The notes below the pieces were generated by a model. It searched no databases, was not told the DNA's origin, and worked only from the letters and a program-made list of their open reading frames with translations. This document shows, in pieces, positions 1-7,575 of a stretch of DNA of 64,000 nucleotides. The DNA is from Arcticibacter sp045629565 (GTDB lineage: Bacteria; Bacteroidota; Bacteroidia; Sphingobacteriales; Sphingobacteriaceae): NCBI RefSeq assembly GCF_045629565.1, contig NZ_JAZQRL010000125.1:1-64000 (forward strand), given 5' to 3'. The number at the start of each line of letters is the position of its first letter. The first letter of the stretch is position 1. A program made the translations under genes and the position numbers.

Positions 1-698
1 ACCATCTGTTTGCCGAGTTCCGCAATGTGGAAAGGATCTTCGCCATAACATTCAACAACACGTCCCCAGCGCTGGTCCCTTGCTACGTCTAGTATTGGTG
101 CGTAAATATTGGTGTAACCGAGTGCCTTTGCCTCGCGTCCGGCAACTTCTCCGGCATGTCGTACGAGCGCTTTATTCCAGGTACTGCCTATATTGATAGG
201 CGAAGGGAATGGCGTGGCGCGGTCGTGGCATAAGCCATGAATCGCTTCGTTCGTGAAGTCTACAGGAATGCCCAGGCGCGTTTCTTCTATAAACCAACGC
301 TGCACCTTATTGATGCCATTTGCATGATTTCTAAAGGGAAATGAATATTCTGTTTTTGCTGTCGGATGATTTCTTAAGCCATTCAGATGTTCGTCTATAT
401 TAGCGATGCCGTCTTTCCATATCTCGTTTTTCCACTGTGGGGTCGGCATTTCGTCCTTTAAAACTCTCCCATACCCGTAGAGCGTTGCTGTCTGGCATGT
501 CTTCTCGTTGAGGTTCATTTGAGAGATCAGGTCGGAAACGCGCTTTTCCAGCGGCTGCTGCGGATCCTCGAAAATATCTTTCTTCCCATTTTTGTTGAAA
601 TCGATCCAGCCTTTCTTGTAGATCCCCTTACTCTGTGAGGAACTGCAAAGGGGAAATGCAAAGAACAGGGAAGCGGCTAATACATATGATTTGTTCAT
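1..698 (-). CDS. GH3 glycoside hydrolase, N-terminal part (cut by window edge)
   Basis: The first 232 residues of a family 3 glycoside hydrolase (beta-glucosidase or beta-xylosidase type); the rest lies left of the window. The start ATG ends at 698 and is followed by a hydrophobic signal peptide (MNKSYVLAASLFFAFPLC), so export is expected. The visible part of the TIM-barrel domain has the family motifs NEAIHG near residue 150 and DQRWGRVVECYGEDP near residue 208. The catalytic aspartate lies beyond the edge. It is the last visible gene of the xylan locus, 15 bases after the BglX-type GH3, so it is probably co-transcribed. The insertion around residues 60-110 (GYGRVLKDEMPTPQW) resembles Bacteroidota GH3 enzymes of plant cell wall loci. 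The substrate (xylo-oligosaccharide or beta-glucoside) cannot be decided from this part. Confidence 0.9.
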   Translation of the reverse strand, partial: MNKSYVLAASLFFAFPLCSSSQSKGIYKKGWIDFNKNGKKDIFEDPQQPLEKRVSDLISQMNLNEKTCQTATLYGYGRVLKDEMPTPQWKNEIWKDGIANIDEHLNGLRNHPTAKTEYSFPFRNHANGINKVQRWFIEETRLGIPVDFTNEAIHGLCHDRATPFPSPINIGSTWNKALVRHAGEVAGREAKALGYTNIYAPILDVARDQRWGRVVECYGEDPFHIAELGKQM

Positions 699-713
699 GC
701 GTGTGTACGGTAT

Positions 714-2966
714 TTATCTAAGTGTAAGGTTTGTTTGCAAGCGTATGTCGTCAGAGGCACTGCCGACCATCAATTTGAATCTTCCGGGTTCTGCAATCCA
801 ATTGAGGTCGTTGTCGTAAAAAGATAGCAGCTCGCTTTTTATAGTGAACTTCAGTTCTCGAGACTCACCTGGTTTCAACGCTAGCTTTTGAAAGCCCTTC
901 AATTGCTTCAAAGGTCTGGCAACAGAGGCAACTTCGTCATGAATATATAGCTGAACGACTTCTTCTCCGGTAACCTTCCCCGTATTGGTCAGACGGAAAC
1001 TAAGGACTGCCTCGCCATTCTGATTGATGGAAGTACTGTCGAGCTTCAGATCGGAGTAACCAAAAGATGTATAGCTTAAGCCGTAACCGAAGGCGTACAT
1101 CGGAGTGTTAGGAGAATCGATATACATGGATTTATAGCGTGTATTGGCCGGATCCTTTACGGGTCTGCCGGTGTTATATACGTCGTACGACAGTGGGATC
1201 TGTCCTACTGATCTCGGAAAGGTGACTGGGAGCTTTGCTGAGGGATTGTAGGCGCCGAAGAGTACATCGGCAATCGCATTTCCTCCTTCAGTACCGGGCC
1301 ACCAGGCATAAAGAATGGCGGAGGCTTCGGCGGCTATCTTATCAAAGATCAGGGGCCGACCGGCCATGAGTACAACAATCACGGGCTTACCGGTCGCTTT
1401 GACGGCTTCAAACAGTGCTTCCTGTTTTCCCGGAATGCGTATATCCGCTCGTGATTTCGCTTCACCACTCATGTCCCATGTCTCGCCAAGGGCCATGATT
1501 ACCACGTCCGCTTTCCGGGCTGCCTCTACTGCCGCTGCAAAACTGTCCTCTGAAGAGGATAAAACACCGGCTCCCTTCGCATAGATCAGGTTTGTTTTAC
1601 CGGAAATCTGGTTGCGAACGCCTTCGATCAGGCTTACTACATTGACTGAATCTGACTCCACAATCCAGCTCCCTTCAAGGTCTCGTTTCGCCTGTACAAG
1701 GGGACCTATCAAGGCGATATTTCTGACGTCGTTTTTTATAGGAAGAATATTCTGATCGTTCTTCAGAAGCACAATCGACTTCTTAGCCAACTCACGGGCC
1801 GCTACTCGATGAGCAGGATCACTGAACACTTTCTTCTCTCTTTTGAAGTTCGAGAACCTGTAGGGATCTTCAAACAAGCCAAGTTCGAATTTTTTGTAAA
1901 GGATTCTTCTGACTGCATCATCTACCCATTTCAGGCTCACCTTACCCTCCTTTACGAGCTGTGCCAGATTGTCAATATAAGCACGACTCTCCATATCCAT
2001 ATCGGAACCTGCGGTAATCGCCTTCACCGCAGCGTCGGCCTCATTGGCTGCATAGCCCCATGGGATCATTTCTCCTATTGATCCCCAGTCGCTTACCATA
2101 AAACCCTTAAAGTTCCACTTACTTTTCAAAATATCCCGTTGCAGATAGGCGTTACCGGTTGCGGGTACGCCGTTCAGGGTGTTGAAGGCATTCATAAAGG
2201 TAGCGACGCCCGCATCTACGGAAGCTTTGAAGGGAGGCAGGTAGGTCTCCCATAGCTGCTGCCTGCTCATGTCGACTGCATTGTAATCGCGACCTGCAAT
2301 AGAGGCGCCATATCCGGCAAAATGCTTGGCGCAAGCCATGATAGACTCCACACTTCCGAGCTGCTCGCCCTGAAAGCCCTTGACCCGGGCTTCTGCGATG
2401 AGACTTCCCAGGTAGGCATCCTCTCCTGCTCCTTCCATCACCCTACCCCAGCGCGGATCCCTGGCCACGTCGACCATCGGCGCGAAGGTCCAGTGAATGC
2501 CGGCCGCAGCGGCTTCTTTTGCTGCAATCTGTGCGGAAAGGCGCATGGCGTTCAGGTCCCAGGATGCTGCTTCTCCTAATGGAATGGGAAACACGGTTTT
2601 GTAACCGTGTATCACATCCAGGCTAAACAGGAGCGGAATTTTGAGTCGCGACTCTAAGGCGACTTTCTGGATTTCCCGGGTATCTTTTACCCCGCGGACG
2701 TTGAGCATGGAGCCGACCCGTCCGGTTCGGATATCCTGAAGAACATCCGTCTTTTTTTCACTGACGGGGCCGGTAACTTCGCGACCGGAGTATTGATTTA
2801 ACTGACCGACCTTCTCTTCGAGGGTCATCAGCTTCATCAAAGAATCTACGCGCCGGTCGATTTTCCTGTCCTGGGCATAGGTTGTGAGAGTACCTGAAAA
2901 AGCGATCAAAACCGTTGCGCGGTATAAGCATGATCGCTTAAACATTTTAGTGCTTATGAACTTCAT
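714..2966 (-). CDS. bglX: GH3 beta-glucosidase/beta-xylosidase, BglX type
   Basis: A full-length 750-residue exported GH3 enzyme that hydrolyses beta-linked glucosides or xylosides from oligosaccharide ends. The order is signal peptide (about 1-31, ending TYAQ), GH3 TIM barrel (about 35-360), GH3 C-terminal sandwich (about 390-620) and fibronectin-III-like domain (about 655-740). The nucleophile is Asp293 in FMVSDWGS. A conserved acidic residue in the MSGEA motif is Glu502, the candidate acid/base. KHF and RDPRWGR motifs are also present. Its start lies 5 bases after the xylanase stop, so the two are translated from one message. An internal ATG at codon 8 is an alternative start that keeps the signal peptide. 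BglX-type enzymes are usually beta-glucosidases; in this xylan context beta-xylosidase activity is equally plausible. Confidence 0.93.
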   Translation of the reverse strand: MKFISTKMFKRSCLYRATVLIAFSGTLTTYAQDRKIDRRVDSLMKLMTLEEKVGQLNQYSGREVTGPVSEKKTDVLQDIRTGRVGSMLNVRGVKDTREIQKVALESRLKIPLLFSLDVIHGYKTVFPIPLGEAASWDLNAMRLSAQIAAKEAAAAGIHWTFAPMVDVARDPRWGRVMEGAGEDAYLGSLIAEARVKGFQGEQLGSVESIMACAKHFAGYGASIAGRDYNAVDMSRQQLWETYLPPFKASVDAGVATFMNAFNTLNGVPATGNAYLQRDILKSKWNFKGFMVSDWGSIGEMIPWGYAANEADAAVKAITAGSDMDMESRAYIDNLAQLVKEGKVSLKWVDDAVRRILYKKFELGLFEDPYRFSNFKREKKVFSDPAHRVAARELAKKSIVLLKNDQNILPIKNDVRNIALIGPLVQAKRDLEGSWIVESDSVNVVSLIEGVRNQISGKTNLIYAKGAGVLSSSEDSFAAAVEAARKADVVIMALGETWDMSGEAKSRADIRIPGKQEALFEAVKATGKPVIVVLMAGRPLIFDKIAAEASAILYAWWPGTEGGNAIADVLFGAYNPSAKLPVTFPRSVGQIPLSYDVYNTGRPVKDPANTRYKSMYIDSPNTPMYAFGYGLSYTSFGYSDLKLDSTSINQNGEAVLSFRLTNTGKVTGEEVVQLYIHDEVASVARPLKQLKGFQKLALKPGESRELKFTIKSELLSFYDNDLNWIAEPGRFKLMVGSASDDIRLQTNLTLR

Positions 2967-2971
2967 TATTA

Positions 2972-4057
2972 TTATTTTACACCATCAAGAATGCCCTGAT
3001 AGGCTGGTTTTCTTTCGTAGTTTGCATCGAACGGCAACGGCCAGTCGGGGCGGCTGTATTGGCCCGGAATCCAGGAATCGGCATCTGAAACGTTCCATGT
3101 GGTTATGCCGAATTGCTGCGCTTTCGGTATCGCATTGTATGCCTTGACAATATTCTTATACTTCAGCGCCTGCTGGCTGGCCAGAGCAGCCGTCCAAACC
3201 ATATTCTTGTCATTGTCAGGATTAACAGCTATATCCAGTTCAGAAATGTGTACAAGCAGTCCTGTCGCAGCAGCGGTCTCGATAGCTTTGGCCAGATCAG
3301 CGTCAGGGCGATTGACCCTGGTATGCATCTGCATGCCGATACCATGAATAGGTATACCGCGGCTTTTTAAACCGGTAACCAGATTCAGAATCGCTGTCCG
3401 CTTCGTAGGACCGTACTCATGACCGTAGTCATTGTAAAAAAGCAGGGCGTCGGGATCTGCTTCATGGGCATACTGAAAACATCTGGCGATATAGTCTTCT
3501 CCCAGCTTTTGTACCCAGATACTGTTTCTCAGCGTTCCGTTGTCTTCAAAAGCCTCATTGACGACATCCCAGGATGCGACTCTTCCCTTATAACGGGATA
3601 CGATCGTTTGGATGTGCGTCTTCAGTAATGCTTCCCAGGCCGCAGAGTCGCCCTGGAAACTTGTTACCCAGGCCGGGGGATTTTTATACCAGTTAAGCGT
3701 ATGGCCGTGCAGACGTTTACCGTTTTGTGTGGCAAAGTCTACCAGGAAATCGGCATCCGCCCAGTTATACGTATCTGCGGAAGGATGAATGAAAGACATC
3801 TTCATGGCGTTTTCAGTCGTAATGCTGTTGAATTCTTTGGTTACAACGTCTCTGTATGCTGCACGCGATTTCATTAGTCCCGCGCTGATTGCAGCGCCAA
3901 ACTTGAAAGGCAGATTTTTCTGCAGACTTACTTCTTCCGCAGGTGGTTCCGCTGTGACAGGTTTTACATCAAGGTCTTTGCTTCCCTGGCATCCGATAGA
4001 GAAAGCGAGAAGTAAGACGGTGCAGGTTATGGTGGCGTTAATTTTAATATTCATCAT
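2972..4057 (-). CDS. GH10 endo-1,4-beta-xylanase lipoprotein
   Basis: A 361-residue family 10 endo-xylanase that cuts the beta-1,4-xylan backbone. A lipobox (FSIGC, Cys23) follows a hydrophobic stretch, so it should be lipid-anchored, probably facing outwards, as the xylan-cutting enzyme of the locus. Residues 24-48 look like a flexible linker rich in Pro and Glu. The GH10 barrel follows, with GHTLNWY near 118-124, acid/base Glu168 in WDVVNEAF and nucleophile Glu273 in HISELDIAV. The usual histidine in GHTLVWH is replaced by Tyr (NWY), a natural variation. No carbohydrate-binding module is inserted, unlike many gut Bacteroides surface xylanases. It lies 9 bases downstream of the GH2 gene. Confidence 0.95.
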   Translation of the reverse strand: MMNIKINATITCTVLLLAFSIGCQGSKDLDVKPVTAEPPAEEVSLQKNLPFKFGAAISAGLMKSRAAYRDVVTKEFNSITTENAMKMSFIHPSADTYNWADADFLVDFATQNGKRLHGHTLNWYKNPPAWVTSFQGDSAAWEALLKTHIQTIVSRYKGRVASWDVVNEAFEDNGTLRNSIWVQKLGEDYIARCFQYAHEADPDALLFYNDYGHEYGPTKRTAILNLVTGLKSRGIPIHGIGMQMHTRVNRPDADLAKAIETAAATGLLVHISELDIAVNPDNDKNMVWTAALASQQALKYKNIVKAYNAIPKAQQFGITTWNVSDADSWIPGQYSRPDWPLPFDANYERKPAYQGILDGVK

Positions 4058-4066
4058 GAGGTTAGT

Positions 4067-5890
4067 TTATTTGTATTGCTCTTGCTTACTGGAGTAGAAG
4101 CTCTTAAGGGTATAGAAAGCCTTCTTTTTATTACCCGTTTCAGAGATCAGTCCCTTTCTGTTCCAGAAATTCTGATATATAGGATGCTGCCGGCGGGGAG
4201 AGCGGAAATCGGCCAGTATCCAGGGAGTCATACCGCGCAGGCCTTTGATCGTGCTAAGCAGGGCGATCTGACTCTCATACAATGCTTCCTGATATTCTTC
4301 CGAGAATTTGGTTTTGTCGTCTGCGTAGAAGCCTCCCAGCGCATCAGCACCAAATTCGGAAACGACTACAGGCTTGGAGTATTTGATGTTGAAATGGTAC
4401 TTGCCGATCTCATCCGGAGTACCGCCCCAGTACCATCCCGCATACTCATTAAAACTTACCAGGTCGATCTTCTCACCAAGGGGATCGTCTACAATAACTT
4501 CCGTTCCGTTTCGGTGTACTTCAAGCGCGGCGGCGATCAGACGGGTGTTGTCCAGACCCCGTGCGTGGCTGATGAGATTGCCCATAAAGGCATGCCGTTG
4601 TTCGCTCAGCGGCGTTTCGTTTCCAACTGACCAAATAATAACGCTCGAACGGTTTTTATCTCTGGAAATCAAATCGGTAAGCTGTTGCTTTGCGTTGTTA
4701 TAGGTATCGGGATTATCCCAGGAGATCGTCCAGTAAACAGGCACTTCCGCCCATACCATCAGACCCATTTCATCGGCCAGACGCACCATGTCTTCGCTAT
4801 GCGGGTAATGGGCCAGCCGCACGTAGTTGCAGCCCAATTCTTTCGCCCATTGAAGCATCATCCGCATGTCGCCTTCTGACCTTAGACGACCCGCAAGCAG
4901 TGGGTTCTCGTCATGTATAGATATTCCCCGTAAAAAGACTGACTTGCCGTTCAGGAGGATATCCTGCCCCTTGGTCCCGATGGTTTTAAAGCCAATCCGG
5001 TCTTCAACCTGGTCCGCAGCGGAACTGATCGTCACGCCATATAATTTCGGGTTTTCCGGTGACCAGTAGCTGATCTTCCGTGCAGGGATGCGGATATGCG
5101 CTTTGCCGCTCGCGTCGGTCTTTGCCTGCAGGCTTATTCCAAGCTCCGGAATCTGAACCTTGACAAGTTCGGTCTGGGTGTTTCCAGCCAACTGTATGTA
5201 GCCTTCAATGGCTCCGCGGTCTGCAGCACTAAGCTGAATCTTGTAATCAGCGATATAGGACTGAGGTGTTTCTGTTATGAACACATCCCTCGTAATACCC
5301 CCATAGTTCCACCAGTCGGTATTGATGGTTGGTATCTCATCCTGTTTACGCGTATTATCAACTTTAACTACGACAGAATTCTCTCCATTAATCAGATGTT
5401 TGTCAATTTCGAATTGAAAGGGGGTAAAACCACCTTTATGCATGCCGAGCTTTTTACCGTTGAGGTAAATATGTGCTTCGTAATTGACCGCGCCAAAATA
5501 GAGAAAGTACTTCTTTTCGCTGTTGGGCGAAATGGTGAACTTCTTCCTGTACCAGACCGTACCTTCATAGAGTTCAAGCTTCTCTACCTGGGAATTCCAG
5601 TCGCCCGGCACATTGAGAGCAGGCGAATAATCGAAATTATATTCAATGAGCTCCGACTTGTCGGTATGGGTTAGATCATCGAAGAAGCCGCCCTTTCCGG
5701 ATGCTGAAGCATCAAAAGCTTTTCTCCTGTAGTCGTAGAAACCGTTTTCATAAGGGTCAACGATGTAATTCCATTTACCGTTCAAACTTAGTACGACCCT
5801 TGCTTTGTTGTTTTGAACCGGCCCCGATTGCCCTGCTGCCGTAAGGCTGAGCAGGATCAGGAAGAAGAGGTTCAGTGCTACTTTTATCAT
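4067..5890 (-). CDS. GH2 glycosidase with beta-glucuronidase NxK signature
   Basis: A 607-residue exported GH2 enzyme. A signal peptide (1-20, ending TAAG) precedes a jelly-roll sugar-binding domain (about 35-210), an immunoglobulin-like domain (about 210-310) and a TIM barrel (about 310-600). The acid/base is Glu425 in WSVGNET and the nucleophile is Glu512 in VVSEFGAD. Residues Asn577 and Lys579 (WNRKG) match the NxK motif that reads the carboxylate of glucuronic acid in known GH2 beta-glucuronidases, and WILADF also fits that branch. It sits between susD (55 bases upstream) and the xylanase (9 bases downstream). Xylan normally carries alpha-linked (methyl)glucuronate, so a beta-glucuronidase here is unexpected; beta-galactosidase or a broader uronidase role is the alternative. 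Confidence 0.88.
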   Translation of the reverse strand: MIKVALNLFFLILLSLTAAGQSGPVQNNKARVVLSLNGKWNYIVDPYENGFYDYRRKAFDASASGKGGFFDDLTHTDKSELIEYNFDYSPALNVPGDWNSQVEKLELYEGTVWYRKKFTISPNSEKKYFLYFGAVNYEAHIYLNGKKLGMHKGGFTPFQFEIDKHLINGENSVVVKVDNTRKQDEIPTINTDWWNYGGITRDVFITETPQSYIADYKIQLSAADRGAIEGYIQLAGNTQTELVKVQIPELGISLQAKTDASGKAHIRIPARKISYWSPENPKLYGVTISSAADQVEDRIGFKTIGTKGQDILLNGKSVFLRGISIHDENPLLAGRLRSEGDMRMMLQWAKELGCNYVRLAHYPHSEDMVRLADEMGLMVWAEVPVYWTISWDNPDTYNNAKQQLTDLISRDKNRSSVIIWSVGNETPLSEQRHAFMGNLISHARGLDNTRLIAAALEVHRNGTEVIVDDPLGEKIDLVSFNEYAGWYWGGTPDEIGKYHFNIKYSKPVVVSEFGADALGGFYADDKTKFSEEYQEALYESQIALLSTIKGLRGMTPWILADFRSPRRQHPIYQNFWNRKGLISETGNKKKAFYTLKSFYSSKQEQYK

Positions 5891-5945
5891 TGCTACTTGT
5901 TAAGACGCCAGGCAAGCCTGGCGTCGGGTACGTTAGATGACGGAC

Positions 5946-7565
5946 TTAGTAGCCCGGGTTATTTTCCATTGCTCTGTCGGTATTGGCATCGATTACCTTC
6001 TGAGGAATAGGTAACAGAACGTGCATTTCTTTCATATTAGCAGTGGTGAAAGGATTATGTGCCTTTGTCCTTTCAAGCAGCTTGCCGGTGCGCACAAGGG
6101 TTTCCCGTCTGAGTTCTTCCGTAACAAGCTCTCTTGACCTTTCGTCGAGGATATAGTCGAGAGTAATGGTAGAGCCATCCGCTGCAATAGGCGTAGCATT
6201 TGATCTTGTGCGAACCCGGTTGATGAAGTCGGCAGCAAGCGCCAGTTTACCCTGCTTGAAATAAGCTTCTGCCAGCAGCAGATAGGTGTCGGCTAAGCGC
6301 AGATACGTTTGATCTGCAAAAGAATGTGTATCTCCCCATCGTGCAGGATCGGCGGAAACCCAGTCCCACTTACGTGTGCTTGCCCATTTGGTACTGTTGA
6401 CGGTCATCTGCGACTGCAGCATATGGGTATTGGTTCGTACTCCTGTTGCCGATAAATAGTATTTACGTACTGCATGTTCACTGAAACGGTCATCCTGAGG
6501 TTCGTAAATACTGAACGCCCATGCGGTTATACCACCTCTTCCGATACCTCTTCCCCCATTCTCGGGATTATAAGGAGCGTAAGAACTGTAGTTGATCACC
6601 CATGTTCTTCGCATGGAGTTGGGTCTTGCTCCGATCAGCTTCAATACATCAGAGTTCGCAAATACCCAGAGGGCTTCCGTATTTCCTTGTGAAGGAAGAA
6701 TGTTTCCGTTCTTGAACTGATCCATGAAGGCACTTCCCGGAGAGCCGGCGCTGGCTCCGTAACGTTGAGTAATCAGTTTATAGCGTGGGTTGTTAGTAAC
6801 CTTTAGGGCTGCAGCTTCTGCTTTGGCAGGCTCGTTCATCCATAAATGCATCTCAGCCAGATAGTGATGGGCGACGACATTGGCCATGACCAAAACATCG
6901 TCTGAATAATCCGGTAAGTGTGCCGCCGCGAACTCCAGGTCCGACACGATCAATGCCTGAACTTCGGCAACGGGTCTTCTTTCCCAATCATTTCTGAAGT
7001 TGATACCGGTGATCTCCTCGGTGGTTATCGGCACGGGACCGAATGTATAGGCGAGATGTTTGTAGGCCCAGGCCCTGATCAGGTGTGCATGTGCCAGCAT
7101 TAGATTCTTGTTGATTTCGTTCTGTACCTGAGAGCCCCCCTGCCAATCCACGTCCGGATTTTGTGCGCGAGTGATAATGGTATTCGCAGAGCTTATCGCC
7201 TTATAAAGAATCAGGAACACTCCGTCGCGACCTTCGGTATCTCCGTTCACGAACTGCATGGTGGAGTTTAGGTCTGCCGTTGTATACCTGTTCAGGCCAC
7301 GGGTCCAGGTGAGCTCCGTATTAGCCCAGCCGTTGTCGGTACCGATTTTCCAGATGACACCTAACTCAGCCGACTGAATCATATCCGCACGCTCCTGCCT
7401 TGGAAAATCAAGGAGGGCGTTGACTGCAAGCCTGAAGCCTTCATATTTGGTGAATAAATTATCTGCATAGATATTGTCCTGCGGTTCTTCTTTGAGAAAC
7501 TCCGCTTCGTTGCATGAGCTAAAAGCAAGGGCAAGCGACAGGAATGCGATATATATCTTCTTCAT
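5946..7565 (-). CDS. susD: SusD-family glycan-binding lipoprotein
   Basis: A 539-residue SusD/RagB family surface lipoprotein that captures oligosaccharides at the cell surface and acts as lid of the SusC porin. It has a lipobox at Cys18 (FSSC) followed by the typical SusD N-terminus (FLKEEPQDNIYADNLFT). The helical TPR-like core spans about 80-300, and the C-terminal RagB/SusD domain contains YLRLADTYLLLAEAYF near residue 425 and ends in the usual form (LLPIPQKVIDAN, then NNPGY). It begins 10 bases after susC stops. The sequence does not show the ligand; the neighbouring GH10 and GH3 enzymes suggest xylan oligosaccharides. Confidence 0.96.
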   Translation of the reverse strand: MKKIYIAFLSLALAFSSCNEAEFLKEEPQDNIYADNLFTKYEGFRLAVNALLDFPRQERADMIQSAELGVIWKIGTDNGWANTELTWTRGLNRYTTADLNSTMQFVNGDTEGRDGVFLILYKAISSANTIITRAQNPDVDWQGGSQVQNEINKNLMLAHAHLIRAWAYKHLAYTFGPVPITTEEITGINFRNDWERRPVAEVQALIVSDLEFAAAHLPDYSDDVLVMANVVAHHYLAEMHLWMNEPAKAEAAALKVTNNPRYKLITQRYGASAGSPGSAFMDQFKNGNILPSQGNTEALWVFANSDVLKLIGARPNSMRRTWVINYSSYAPYNPENGGRGIGRGGITAWAFSIYEPQDDRFSEHAVRKYYLSATGVRTNTHMLQSQMTVNSTKWASTRKWDWVSADPARWGDTHSFADQTYLRLADTYLLLAEAYFKQGKLALAADFINRVRTRSNATPIAADGSTITLDYILDERSRELVTEELRRETLVRTGKLLERTKAHNPFTTANMKEMHVLLPIPQKVIDANTDRAMENNPGY

Positions 7566-7575
7566 TGTTTGAGAT

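Noticed and set aside
1315..2579. Several plus-strand open frames of 80-90 codons
   Set aside because: They are antisense to the conserved GH3 gene, have no family motifs and arise from its codon bias.
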